This document shows, piece after piece, positions 25,507-34,517 of a DNA stretch of 64,000 nt (the stretch's first letter is position 1; every line of letters begins with the position of its first letter). Source of the DNA: Microbacterium croceum (GTDB lineage: Bacteria; Actinomycetota; Actinomycetes; Actinomycetales; Microbacteriaceae); the NCBI RefSeq assembly GCF_023091245.1, contig NZ_JAHWXN010000002.1, forward strand, positions 186,001 to 250,000. The letters are read 5' to 3'. Made by a program: the position numbers and the translations under genes. Under the pieces are notes generated by a model that was given only the letters and a program-made list of their open reading frames with translations, was not told where the DNA came from and did no database searches.

Positions 25507-26454
25507 TCAGGAACCGGTGACGTCGGCGACCCAGGCGGCGGTGTGCTTCGCGCTGGCCACCGGATCCATGCTCGCCCTGTCCACCTCGATGATGATCCAC
25601 CCGCCGAAGTCGTCGGGGAGCACCGAGAGCGTGTCGACGATGTCGACCTGGCCGAGACCCGGCTCGAGGTACAGGCCCAGGTCGGTCGCCCGCTCGTAGC
25701 TGAGCCCCTCGTCACGGCTGCGTCGCGCCAGGTCCAGGTTCAGGTCCTTCACGTGCAGGTCCTGCACGCGATCCGCCCACTTCGCGATGGCCTGCTTCGC
25801 GTCGATGCCCGCCCACTCCAGGTGACCGATGTCGAAGGACGCTCCCAGGCGCGAGGCGTCGATGCTGTTCAGCACGTGCTCGTATTCGTGCTCGGTCTCG
25901 ATCCAGGTCCCCACGTGGTTGTGCAGACCGGGGCGCACGCCCTCGGCGTTGAGCACGTCGACGGCCTCATCGATCAGGTCCGTCAGCTCGTCGAGCCGTT
26001 CCTGCGAGAAGTCGGCGCCGATGGCCGGCTTCTGCCAGCGGATCGCCGTCTGGTCGACCTCTGCCGCGAGGAAGATCGTGTCGAGTCCGAAGTAGGCGGA
26101 TTCCTCCGCCTTCCGGCGCACCGCGTCGAACCAGTGGATGCGTTCGAACGTGCCGTGCTCCAGCCGTCCGCCGTGGTCACTCGCGAGCGGCACCTGCACG
26201 TAGCCCGGAGCGAGCGCCAGGCCCGACGCCTCGACCATCGCGGCATAGTTCTGCAGCGTCTGCGTGTCGAGCACCTCGAGCATCGTGGCTGAGAAGCCGG
26301 CATCCCGGATCTCCGCCAGCACCTGCGGGTACTCGGCGACGAACGAGGGATCGGCGAAGCGCCACAGGCTCGCGCTGCTGAGATCGGTCGGGTCCTCCTT
26401 GACGTTGATCCACTGGATCGCGTTGAGCGCGAACTTCAGGTCTTTCATCTGCAT
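25507..26454 (-). CDS. TIM-barrel isomerase/epimerase-like protein, paralogue B
   Basis: 315 residues. Starts MQMKDLKFALNAIQWI, matching HFSLNTLQWI of paralogue A; the pair probably arose by tandem duplication. Metal-ligand motifs LHNHVGTW, SFDIGHLEW, DLHVKDLNL and IIEVDRASMDP are intact. The gene is 17 bp after the permease stop. ATG at 26454 chosen; the ATG two codons later is an alternative. Function as for paralogue A: likely acts on an oxidised glycoside or keto-sugar made by the GMC enzyme of the same operon. Confidence 0.82.
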   Translation of the reverse strand: MQMKDLKFALNAIQWINVKEDPTDLSSASLWRFADPSFVAEYPQVLAEIRDAGFSATMLEVLDTQTLQNYAAMVEASGLALAPGYVQVPLASDHGGRLEHGTFERIHWFDAVRRKAEESAYFGLDTIFLAAEVDQTAIRWQKPAIGADFSQERLDELTDLIDEAVDVLNAEGVRPGLHNHVGTWIETEHEYEHVLNSIDASRLGASFDIGHLEWAGIDAKQAIAKWADRVQDLHVKDLNLDLARRSRDEGLSYERATDLGLYLEPGLGQVDIVDTLSVLPDDFGGWIIIEVDRASMDPVASAKHTAAWVADVTGS

Positions 26455-26471
26455 GGCGATTCCGTTCGGTT

Positions 26472-27299
26472 CTACTTCAGCCCCGCGGTGGCGACACCCT
26501 GGATGAAGTACTTCTGGAGGAAGAGGAAGAGGATGAGGATCGGCAGCAGCACGACGACGGCGCCGGCGAGCAGCAGTCCGAAGGAGATCGTGTTGGATGC
26601 CTGGGAGGCCACGGACAGTCCGACCGGAGCCGTGTAGGTGTCCTGCGACTGGGCCACGACGAGGGGCCAGAGGAAGTTGTTCCACGAGGTGAGGAACGAC
26701 AGGATCGCGACCGTCGCGAGTCCAGGACCGGTGAGCGGGAGGAAGATCCGGAAGAACAGTCGCCCCTCCCCCGCGCCGTCCAGGCGCGCGGCCTCCATGA
26801 GCTCGAACGGCACCCCGTGTGCGAACTGGCGCATGATGAACACGCACAGCGGGAGGATCAGCACGGGCAGGATGATCGCGACGAGCGAGTTCACCAGTCC
26901 CATCTGCACGACCACGACGAACTGCGGCACGAACAGCGCCACGTACGGCACGATCATCGACACGATCACCAGCGGGAAGACGACGTTCTTCCCCCGGAAG
27001 CGCAGCTTCGCCAGGGCGTAGCCGGCCATCGCGCTGAAGAGCACGTTGCCCACGATCGCGACGCCGGAGACCACGAAGCTGTTCATCATGTAGCTGCCGA
27101 ACTCGCGGTCGGCGAAGAGCTGGATGTAGTTGTCGATCTGGAACGACTCGGGGAACCACGCGCCGGGGTTGCCGAGGAACTCGGACTGTGTCTTGAAGGA
27201 TCCGAAGAACACCCAGACGAAGGGAAGGAGCATGAACACGGTGACGACGATGAGGGCTGTGTAGTTCAGCGCCTGACGCGTCGGAGACAGAGTCTTCAA
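26472..27299 (-). CDS. Carbohydrate ABC transporter permease (MalG type)
   Basis: 275 residues with six membrane segments; the docking loop is EAARLDGAGEGRLFFRIFLPLTGPG. The start is taken as TTG at 27299, which overlaps the preceding stop as TTGA (27296-27299); no ATG or GTG in frame fits as well and an upstream GAGG serves as Shine-Dalgarno. The apparent longer frame is a shadow of the first permease gene. Confidence 0.9.
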   Translation of the reverse strand: MKTLSPTRQALNYTALIVVTVFMLLPFVWVFFGSFKTQSEFLGNPGAWFPESFQIDNYIQLFADREFGSYMMNSFVVSGVAIVGNVLFSAMAGYALAKLRFRGKNVVFPLVIVSMIVPYVALFVPQFVVVVQMGLVNSLVAIILPVLILPLCVFIMRQFAHGVPFELMEAARLDGAGEGRLFFRIFLPLTGPGLATVAILSFLTSWNNFLWPLVVAQSQDTYTAPVGLSVASQASNTISFGLLLAGAVVVLLPILILFLFLQKYFIQGVATAGLK

Positions 27300-28252
27300 T
27301 GTTTCGGCCTCAGCATTCGGAACTGGACGATCGCGACGATGCCGACGAGCAGGAGGAGAAGGACGGATCCGGCCATCGAGGCCGACACGTTCCCGAATCC
27401 GAACTGCTCGTAGACCCAGACCGCGATCGATTTGGTGGAGCCGAGCGGCCCGCCCTTGGTCAGCAGGTACGGCTCCTCGAAGATGTTCAGGAACGACACC
27501 GTCATCAGCACGGTGATCAGCAGCGTCGTCGGGCGCAGCAGCGGAAGCGTGATCGACCAGAGCCGGCGCCAGGTGCCGGCACCGTCCGTCGCCGCCGCCT
27601 CGTAGATCTCCTCCGGCACGGCCTGCAGACCCGCGAGGAACAGGATCATGCAGGTTCCCGTAGTGCGCCAGACGCCCATGAGCACGACCGTGGTGATGGC
27701 CCACCCCGGCTCGCCGAGCCAGTTCGGCTCGGGGAGGCCGAGATCTCCCAGCGAGGAGTTGACCGGGCCGGTGATCGAGAAGGCGTACTGCCAGATCACG
27801 GCCGCCGCCACGATGTTGGTGATGACGGGTACGTAGACCGCCGCACGGAAGAAGGTCTTGAGACGGCGGATGCCGTTGTTGAGCATGAGGGCCAGCGCGA
27901 GGCCGAGCGCCATGCTGATCGGCACGCACAGCACCACGAACATGATGGTGTTGAAGAACGCGCTCTGGAAGCCGGGGTTCGTGATGACCTTCGCGAAGCC
28001 GTCGAAGCCCGTGAAGTTGACTCCCAGCGGATCGCGGATGTCCCGCGCGGTCATGTCGGTCAGGCTGGCACCGATGGCCAGGATGGCGGGGATCCCCGTG
28101 AAGAGCAGGAAGAGGGCGAGGAACGGCGAGAGGAAGAGCCACGCCGTGGTGGTCTCCGCCTTGCTGCCCTCGCGCATCCTCCTGGTGCCTCCGGGGCGTC
28201 GTCGGGTAGACGCCCCGGAGGTGACCATGGTGCGAGTCGCTGTGGTGGACAT
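27296..28252 (-). CDS. Carbohydrate ABC transporter permease (MalF type)
   Basis: 318 residues. A basic cytoplasmic N-terminus precedes six membrane segments; the docking loop YEAAATDGAGTWRRLWSITLPLLRP is typical of MalF/UgpA proteins. It pairs with the MalG-type permease downstream and the lipoprotein upstream. No ATPase gene is in the operon. Confidence 0.92.
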   Translation of the reverse strand: MSTTATRTMVTSGASTRRRPGGTRRMREGSKAETTTAWLFLSPFLALFLLFTGIPAILAIGASLTDMTARDIRDPLGVNFTGFDGFAKVITNPGFQSAFFNTIMFVVLCVPISMALGLALALMLNNGIRRLKTFFRAAVYVPVITNIVAAAVIWQYAFSITGPVNSSLGDLGLPEPNWLGEPGWAITTVVLMGVWRTTGTCMILFLAGLQAVPEEIYEAAATDGAGTWRRLWSITLPLLRPTTLLITVLMTVSFLNIFEEPYLLTKGGPLGSTKSIAVWVYEQFGFGNVSASMAGSVLLLLLVGIVAIVQFRMLRPKH

Positions 28253-28260
28253 GGCAGGTG

Positions 28261-29571
28261 TCAGTTGCCCATCCCGATCGACTCGGCCTGCTGCTGTGCC
28301 GCGTCGAGCGCGTCCTGCGCGGAGAGTCCGCCGCGGACGACCTTCTCCATCTGCTCACCGATGACCGTGCCCACCTGGCTCCAGGTGGAGACCTTCGGCA
28401 GCGTGATACCGGTCTCGAGACCGGCTTCGACCGTCGCGAGCAGGCGGTCGTCAGCGAGAGCGGGGTCTTCCCATGCGGACTTCACAGCCGGCATGTTCTT
28501 GAAGATCTGGAACCATTCGACCTGGCTCGCAGGCTCCGACATGAAACGCGCGAACTTCCACGCGGCATCCTTGTTCTCGGAGTCGGTCGGCACGAACCAG
28601 CTGCCGCCGCCGACCGTGGTGGCCGCATCGCCCTCGGGGCCGACCGGCATGGTCGACAGCGACAGGTGCTCGTCCGCCCAACCCTCACCGTTGGCGTCGT
28701 CGAACCAGCCGACGAACCAGGGACCGCCGTCGATGATCGCGGCGTTCTTGCCGGTGGTGGACCAGGAGACGGTGTCGAGGAAGGCGGGGCCATCCGGCGA
28801 GGCCAGGCCGTCCTTGATGAGTCCGGACCAGTACTCCAGCGCCTCGACGTTCTCGGGCGAGTTGATCGTCCACTCCGAGAGGTCGTCGGAGATGAAGGAG
28901 CCGCCGTTCTGCGCCGCGAAGGTCAGCAGCTGACGCGCGGTGTACGAGTCGTAGGCGGCGTACAGCGCCAGCGGGTACTCGACGCCGGACTCCTTGAGCT
29001 TCTCACCGAAGGTGCGCAGCCCGTCCCAGTCCTTCGGGGCCTCTGCTCCTGCGGCCTCTGCGAGGTCGGTGCGGTAGATCACCATGTCGGAGTACGCGTA
29101 CCAGGGCACACCGTAGGCCACGTCGTCGTAGACCGAGTTGTCCCAGATGACCTCGAAGAAGTCGTCCTTGTCCACCAGTCCGTCCGGCACCGGGTCGAAT
29201 CCGCCGGTCGCGATGAGCGAGGACTGCGTCTCGGTGAACGAGTAGATGAGGTCGGGGACGGTGCCCGCCGTGATCGCCGCGGTCATCTTCGACGCGAACT
29301 CGGCCTCGGGGATCTGCGTCATGTTGATCTCGACGTCGGGGTTGTCGGCCTTGAACTTCTCGAACATCTGGGGAAGCTCGGCGCCGTCGGCGCCCTGCGT
29401 CCAGATCTCGAGCGTTCCGGTGGCGGGCTTGTCGTCGACCGTGGTCGAGTCGCCTCCCGCGGCCGGGGCATCGTCGCCGCGTCCGCAGCCGGTCAGCAGC
29501 AGTGCGCTGGACGCGACAAGCGCGATTCCGAGCATCGTCGCCCGGCGTCGCGAGGAAGGGTATGTGTGCAT
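28261..29571 (-). CDS. Sugar ABC transporter substrate-binding lipoprotein (family 1)
   Basis: 436 residues. The signal peptide ends in lipobox LLLTGC. The body is a family-1 binding protein (LEIWTQGADGAELPQMFEKFKADNPDVEI; WFVPTDSENKDAAWKFARFM). An AGGAG sits 9 nt before the ATG at 29571 and directly touches an upstream in-frame ATG, so 29571 is the better start. The ligand is probably a glycoside or oligosaccharide handled by the operon. Confidence 0.92.
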   Translation of the reverse strand: MHTYPSSRRRATMLGIALVASSALLLTGCGRGDDAPAAGGDSTTVDDKPATGTLEIWTQGADGAELPQMFEKFKADNPDVEINMTQIPEAEFASKMTAAITAGTVPDLIYSFTETQSSLIATGGFDPVPDGLVDKDDFFEVIWDNSVYDDVAYGVPWYAYSDMVIYRTDLAEAAGAEAPKDWDGLRTFGEKLKESGVEYPLALYAAYDSYTARQLLTFAAQNGGSFISDDLSEWTINSPENVEALEYWSGLIKDGLASPDGPAFLDTVSWSTTGKNAAIIDGGPWFVGWFDDANGEGWADEHLSLSTMPVGPEGDAATTVGGGSWFVPTDSENKDAAWKFARFMSEPASQVEWFQIFKNMPAVKSAWEDPALADDRLLATVEAGLETGITLPKVSTWSQVGTVIGEQMEKVVRGGLSAQDALDAAQQQAESIGMGN

Positions 29572-29610
29572 CGCGATCATCTCCTAGTGGTGTTCTTCGG
29601 GTAGTGCAGG

Positions 29611-31095
29611 TCAGAGTGCGGCGGTGACGGCGCGCGCGATACGCACGGAGAGGGTCGCTCCCGTGAGCGTCGCGTTGCATGTCAACGCGGTGGGAACCAC
29701 GCCGTTGCCGGCGAGGAACAGGTTGTCGAAGCCCCAGACGCGGCCGTCGGTGTCGACGACGCTCGTGCCGTCGTCGACCGGGCCCATCCGGACCGTGCCG
29801 GTGTAGTGCAGCGATGCTCCGGCGGGGAGCACCTCGGACTCGGCGTCCTGGAAGGTGCCGATCGCGTTCGCCGCTGCCCGCTGCACGTCCATCGTGCGGC
29901 GGATCTCGGCCAGGTCGTTCTCCGAGTACGAGAAGTGCACGGTCATGTGCGGCATGCCGAGCTGGTCGGTGAGCTCGTCGGAGAACTCGATCCTGTTCTC
30001 CGGGCGGATCTCGGTCGCGCAGTACCAGCCGACGCCGAGCACATGCCGACCGTCCAACTCGCGCTCCATGAGCTGCCCGTGCGCAGGGCGCGCAGCACCG
30101 ATCGACGGGCTCCAGTAGGAGCCGATGAACGGCTCGCCGGCCGGAGGGACCGGGACCTCGGCATCGGCGAGACCGAGGCGAGCGGCGTCGATCTCGACAT
30201 CGCCGTCGATCGAGGCGTGCTCGTTCAGGCGCACGCCGAGAGCGGCGGGACGGATGCCGGATGCCCACAGCAGCTGCGGGGTGCGCAGCGCGTCGGCGGC
30301 GACCAGGATCTGGGCACCGTGGTACGCCAGCTCGGCGCCGGTCTCGACGTCCTTCGCGACGAGTCCGGTGACCCGGGTGCCGTCGTTCTCCAGCCGTGTC
30401 ACGAAGACCCCGGTGCGGAGGGTCACGTTCGGCGCACTGCCGTCGAAGAGGAACGGCGCGATGTCGCGGGGACCGGTCCGAGCGAACGGACGGTCGCTGT
30501 GCGCGACACCCGCCATCGGCATGTAGCCGAATTCGCGCGCAGGGTCGGGGCTCGGGACGGCCTCGCGGATGGCCGCGAAGATCGGCTCCGTGAACGGGTT
30601 GTCCACGAGCGGTCCGACCGAGGTGCGCAGGAGTCCGCGCGCGGTCTCGAGGTCGGCGTCCCACTCCGCACGCGGCAGGAACTCGGGGATCTCCTCGGCG
30701 TACGGCCACGGGGTGGCCGCCGTCCAGTGCACGCCCATGCCCCCGATGTTCCACGCCACGGAGGCGCCGGGGAAGGCCGCGAAGTTGTGACCGAAGAACG
30801 CCGCGGGGAAGACGCCTGGCACGTCGGCCTGCCAGGCGTCGCCTTCGATCTCGTTCATCGAGACGGCACCCTTGACGTACTCGATCTGGCGTGCGCGGCG
30901 CATGAGGTCCTCGTAGGAGGCGTTCAGCGCGCTCTCGTCTGCTTCGACGAGATGCTCCCCCGGCACCTGGGTGATCTCGCGCCCTGCTTCGAGCACGAGG
31001 ATCGATGCCTCGGGGTTCTGTGCGTGCACCTGGGCGGCGATCACGGCTCCGTTGGGTCCGGATCCCACGATGATCAGGTCGTAGTTGTCTGTCAT
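29611..31095 (-). CDS. GMC-type FAD-dependent oxidoreductase (possible glycoside 3-oxidase)
   Basis: 494 residues. FAD-binding LIIVGSGPNGAVIAAQ at the N-terminus (residues 7-22); the C-terminal GMC block contains LHYTGTVRMGP and LFLAGNGVVPTALTCNATLTGA, giving the His and Asn of the active site. Size and style fit pyranose-2-oxidase-like enzymes, including C-glycoside 3-oxidases (CarA) described from Microbacterium and relatives; this specific assignment is an inference. No signal peptide, so it acts in the cytoplasm. An AAGGAA Shine-Dalgarno lies 5 nt before the ATG. Second gene of the operon, 16 bp after the Gfo/Idh stop. It would oxidise the C3 (or C2) hydroxyl of a sugar to a ketone, with oxygen or another acceptor. 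Confidence 0.82.
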   Translation of the reverse strand: MTDNYDLIIVGSGPNGAVIAAQVHAQNPEASILVLEAGREITQVPGEHLVEADESALNASYEDLMRRARQIEYVKGAVSMNEIEGDAWQADVPGVFPAAFFGHNFAAFPGASVAWNIGGMGVHWTAATPWPYAEEIPEFLPRAEWDADLETARGLLRTSVGPLVDNPFTEPIFAAIREAVPSPDPAREFGYMPMAGVAHSDRPFARTGPRDIAPFLFDGSAPNVTLRTGVFVTRLENDGTRVTGLVAKDVETGAELAYHGAQILVAADALRTPQLLWASGIRPAALGVRLNEHASIDGDVEIDAARLGLADAEVPVPPAGEPFIGSYWSPSIGAARPAHGQLMERELDGRHVLGVGWYCATEIRPENRIEFSDELTDQLGMPHMTVHFSYSENDLAEIRRTMDVQRAAANAIGTFQDAESEVLPAGASLHYTGTVRMGPVDDGTSVVDTDGRVWGFDNLFLAGNGVVPTALTCNATLTGATLSVRIARAVTAAL

Positions 31096-31111
31096 GTCGA
31101 TTCCTTCTCGC

Positions 31112-32224
31112 TCAAACCTGGTCGGGGGTGACGTCGACCCAGCGCTCTTCGCGCGCCGCGACCAGCACGGCCTCGGTGAGCTGCGCGGCGCGGACGCCGT
31201 CGACGAACGTGGGCAGGCCGTCGGGGGTCGCACCGGCGATGGCCGCATAGGCGTCGGCGACGAAGCCGTTGAACGCGTCCTGGTAGCCCTGCCCGTGACC
31301 GGCGGGAACCCGCGAGAACCGGGCGACGCCCTCATGGGCGAGCGCCGGGTCGCGGAACAGCTGCAGGTTGCCGGCCCGGTTGCCGATCCACAGCTCCTCC
31401 GGACGCTCCTGGTCGAAGCGGATGCTGGACCGGGCGCCGTGCAGCTCGAGCGTGAGGGCGTTCTTGCGACCGGCCGCCATCTGCGAGATGAGCAGCGTGC
31501 CGATGGCGCCCGACTGCATCTCCACCAGGATCGACACCGCATCCTCGTTGGTCACGGTGTGGCCGCCGCGCTCGTCGTACACCCTCCGGGTGCGGGCGGC
31601 GAGGCGGATGATGCGCTCGCCGGCGACGAACTCGAGCAGGTCGCACAGGTGCGATCCGATGTCGGCGAACGCCCGCGAAGGACCTCCTTCGGCCGAGGTC
31701 GCGCGCCAGTCGTCGTCTTCGGGCAGCAGCATCCAGTCCTGCAGGTACCCGCAGTCGACCGTGAGCAGCGCGCCGATCTCGCCGGCGGCGACGCGGGCCC
31801 GCGCCTCGCGGACCATCGGGTGATAGCGGTAGACGAACGGCACGGCGGCCACGACTCCCCGCTCGGCGGCGGCGGCGGCGAGCGCCCGCGCCTCGGCGAG
31901 GGTCGTGGCGAGGGGCTTCTCGCAGATCACGTGCTTGCCGGCATCGATCACGCGCAGGGCGAGTGCGGTGTGCGTGGCGTTCGGGGTGCAGACGTGCACG
32001 ATGTCGGCCTCGCCGCTGAGGAGCTCGTCGATGTCGCGCGCTGCGCGATCGATGCCGAGTTCCCGTGCTGCCTGTGCGGCGCGGTCGGGAGTGGAGCTGG
32101 CGAGGACGGCCGTGATGGCACCAGCCGCGCGTGCTGCGCGGCTGTGCACCTGGGCCATGAATCCTCCGCCGAGGAAGCCGGATCGGATCGTTCCGACCCC
32201 GGTGTCAGTGACGTCCGTTGTCAT
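31112..32224 (-). CDS. Gfo/Idh/MocA oxidoreductase, first gene of the nine-gene operon
   Basis: 370 residues. GFLGGGFMAQVHSRA NAD(P) site, DIVHVCTPNATH, and KHVICEKPLATTLAEA with the conserved lysine. The C-terminal domain has FADIGSHLCDLLEFVAGE, where the histidine is usually catalytic. It likely interconverts a sugar or glycoside and its keto form with NAD(H). The ATG at 32224 is preferred over an upstream ATG at 32251 because it leaves room for a promoter. Divergent from the ROK regulator across 115 bp. Confidence 0.9.
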   Translation of the reverse strand: MTTDVTDTGVGTIRSGFLGGGFMAQVHSRAARAAGAITAVLASSTPDRAAQAARELGIDRAARDIDELLSGEADIVHVCTPNATHTALALRVIDAGKHVICEKPLATTLAEARALAAAAAERGVVAAVPFVYRYHPMVREARARVAAGEIGALLTVDCGYLQDWMLLPEDDDWRATSAEGGPSRAFADIGSHLCDLLEFVAGERIIRLAARTRRVYDERGGHTVTNEDAVSILVEMQSGAIGTLLISQMAAGRKNALTLELHGARSSIRFDQERPEELWIGNRAGNLQLFRDPALAHEGVARFSRVPAGHGQGYQDAFNGFVADAYAAIAGATPDGLPTFVDGVRAAQLTEAVLVAAREERWVDVTPDQV

Positions 32225-32339
32225 GCCGATGATTCTGACACACCTCGACACACTTTTGCTACCTTCTCGTCAGAAGTTTTCTTCCGATCGACGAATCTGG
32301 TTCCACGGAGATCGAAAAGGTCTGTGGTTTACTGACCCT
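32225..32339. promoter_or_regulatory. Divergent promoter region, ROK regulator / nine-gene operon
   Basis: 115 bp with unusually AT-rich stretches for this genome. Visible elements: a minus-strand CAGAAT 7 nt before the operon ATG, a plus-strand TTTACT 6 nt before the ROK ATG (both near-matches to TAnnnT), a small inverted repeat GAAG-TTTT-CTTC (32273-32284) and a GACACAC repeat near 32236-32252. Any of these may be ROK operator parts; none is decisive. Confidence 0.4.
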
Positions 32340-33536
32340 ATGAGCGACGCCGACCGCAGTTTCGGGGGCGCCTCGACCGGGGCCGGCGAGATCTTCCAGC
32401 TCCTTCTCGATGGCCACGCCCGCACCAAGGCCGACCTCGTGCATCTCACGGGGCTGGCACGATCCACCGTCTCCTCGCGCGTGGACGCCCTCCTCGCCTC
32501 CGGGCTCGTGATCCCCGCCGGCGAGGCGGCATCGACGGGCGGGCGCCCGCCCTCGCGCGTCGCCTTCAACCCGCGCGCGGGCCTCGTTCTCGCGGTCGAC
32601 CTCGGCGCCTCGCATGCCACGGTCGCGATCTCCGACCTCGGCGGCCGCATCCTCGCCTCGACCACCCATGCGCTCGACATCGCGAGCGGACCGGTCGCCG
32701 TGCTCGACCACGTGGTCGCAGAGGGGCGCGGCCTCCTCGACGATGCATCCCTGCGGACGATCCCGGTCGTCGGCGTCGGGATCGGGGTACCCGGCCCTGT
32801 CGAGCACTCCTCGGGACGGCCCTACAACCCGCCCATCATGCCGGGGTGGGATCGCTTCGACATCCCCGCCTACGTGCAGCAGACCTTCGACGTCCCCGTG
32901 CTCGTCGACAACGACGTGAACGTCCTCGCCCTGGGCGAGCAGACCGCGAGCTTTCCCGAGACCACCGATCTGATCTTCGTCAAGGTCGCCACCGGCATCG
33001 GCGCCGGCATCATCGCCGGCGGCACACTGCAGCGCGGCGCGCAGGGCTCGGCGGGAGACATGGGACACGTGCGCGTCCCGCACTCCCCCGACTCGCCCCG
33101 CACGAACGATGAGGACCGTGATCTGGAGGATCTTGCGAGCGGCAGCGCGATCGCGGCCGTCCTCCGCGCACAGGGCGCCGACGCCGAGACCAGCAACGAC
33201 GTGGTCGAGCTCGTCCGATCCGGCAACCCCGCGGCGATCGAAGCACTGCGCCAGGCAGGGCGCGACGTCGGCGAGGTGCTCGCCACCGTCGTGAACCTGT
33301 TGAACCCCTCGGTCATCGTGCTCGGCGGCAGCATCGCCCGCGCCGGAGAGCACCTGCTCGCGGGCGTCCGCGAGGTCGTCTACCGGCGCTCGATCCCGCT
33401 TGCCACCCAGCATCTCGCGATCGTGCAGTCCCCGACCGGAGAGCGCGCGGCCGTGCTGGGCGCCGCGGTGCTGGTCGCGCGCGAAGTGCTCTCCCCCGCC
33501 AACGTCGATGCACGCGTGGCAGCGGCGGCGCGCTGA
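32340..33536 (+). CDS. ROK-family transcriptional regulator
   Basis: 398 residues. An N-terminal winged helix (about 15-60, HARTKADLVHLTGLARSTVSSRVDALLASGLV) is joined to a ROK sugar-kinase-like domain (LAVDLGASHATVAI; VPVLVDNDVNVLALGEQ; ATGIGAGIIAGG). The usual zinc cluster CxCGxxGC, expected just after GHVRV, is missing and replaced by a charged segment (PRTNDEDRDLE), so the sensor half is atypical. It probably represses the divergent nine-gene operon and is released by a sugar ligand. Confidence 0.88.
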   Translation: MSDADRSFGGASTGAGEIFQLLLDGHARTKADLVHLTGLARSTVSSRVDALLASGLVIPAGEAASTGGRPPSRVAFNPRAGLVLAVDLGASHATVAISDLGGRILASTTHALDIASGPVAVLDHVVAEGRGLLDDASLRTIPVVGVGIGVPGPVEHSSGRPYNPPIMPGWDRFDIPAYVQQTFDVPVLVDNDVNVLALGEQTASFPETTDLIFVKVATGIGAGIIAGGTLQRGAQGSAGDMGHVRVPHSPDSPRTNDEDRDLEDLASGSAIAAVLRAQGADAETSNDVVELVRSGNPAAIEALRQAGRDVGEVLATVVNLLNPSVIVLGGSIARAGEHLLAGVREVVYRRSIPLATQHLAIVQSPTGERAAVLGAAVLVAREVLSPANVDARVAAAAR

Positions 33537-34517
33537 TCAGCGCCTGCGCTGCTCCCACACGTCGCGGAGTGCGGGTTCCAGCTCGGGATACGCGAACTCG
33601 TAGCCCGCGGAAGAGAGCACGCCGGGCGCCACCCAGCGACTCTTGAGCACCAGCTCGGGCTCCTTGCGCAGCACCCACATCGCCGGCTCGAGCATGAACC
33701 GCCACGACGGCAGACCGAACGGCATCCCGACCACACGACGCAGCGTCGCCATGAGACCACGGTTGTCGGTCTGCGTCGGCGCCGAGAAGTTGACCGGCCC
33801 CTCGATGGACGGATCGTCGCGGATGAACCGCACCGCCCCCACGAGATCGTCGATGTGGATCCAGCTGAACTTCTGGCGCCCCTTCGACCGTTTGCCGAGC
33901 GGCTGTTCGGGTTCGGTCGGATGCGGACCGATCCCCCGGTAGCGGCGGTGGGGGAACCACCATCCGTCGTGCTGTGTACCGCCGATCCCCCAGCGGGCGA
34001 GGCGGAAGAAGAGGTCGGTCGCGGCGCCGTCGCCGAGCACGATCGTGATGCGCATCGCCACGCGTCGCGTGCCGGGGAGCTCGCCGCGGAAGAGCTCGTC
34101 CTCCCACGCGCGCGCGACGTCCGGCGAGAAGCCGGTGTCGAACTCGGTGTCCGCTTCGGTCTGCGCGCGGTCGAGCGCATAGCGGTAGATGGTGGCGCTG
34201 CTGGCGTTCATCCAGAGCGCCGGAGGGTTCTCCGCCTTCGCCACGGCGTCATGCAGAGCCCGCGTGGTGTCCAGGCGCGAGCGCAGAAACTCCTCGCGGT
34301 TCGCGTCCGTGAAGCGGCAGTCGATCGCCTTGCCGGCCAGCCCGATCAGCAGATCCGCGCCGTCGACGAGGCGGAGGATCGCGTCCGGGTCGTCCCAGCG
34401 CGCGTCCGGACCGTTCCGCCCGATCACACTGACCTGATAGCCGTCCGCCTCAAGAGAGTCCTTGAGGGCGGAACCGAGAAAGCCCGACCCTCCGCCGAGC
34501 ACCGCGCGCCGGGTCAT
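33537..34517 (-). CDS. TIGR01777-family NAD-dependent epimerase/dehydratase-like protein
   Basis: 326 residues. VLGGGSGFLGSALKDSLEADGYQV is the dinucleotide site; LIGLAGKAIDCR and the C-terminal PLPSWRF-like segment (MPFGLPSWRFML, about two thirds in) are typical of the SulA/YfcH group of short-chain-dehydrogenase-like proteins. Substrate unknown. The start overlaps the stop of the small membrane gene upstream by ATGA. Its stop directly abuts the ROK gene on the other strand. Confidence 0.85.
   Translation of the reverse strand: MTRRAVLGGGSGFLGSALKDSLEADGYQVSVIGRNGPDARWDDPDAILRLVDGADLLIGLAGKAIDCRFTDANREEFLRSRLDTTRALHDAVAKAENPPALWMNASSATIYRYALDRAQTEADTEFDTGFSPDVARAWEDELFRGELPGTRRVAMRITIVLGDGAATDLFFRLARWGIGGTQHDGWWFPHRRYRGIGPHPTEPEQPLGKRSKGRQKFSWIHIDDLVGAVRFIRDDPSIEGPVNFSAPTQTDNRGLMATLRRVVGMPFGLPSWRFMLEPAMWVLRKEPELVLKSRWVAPGVLSSAGYEFAYPELEPALRDVWEQRRR

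Noticed and set aside
22255..32224. Complete CarBC/DgpBC-type C-deglycosidase
   Set aside because: No small DUF6379-type subunit was found on either strand between these genes, so only a related or variant pathway is claimed.
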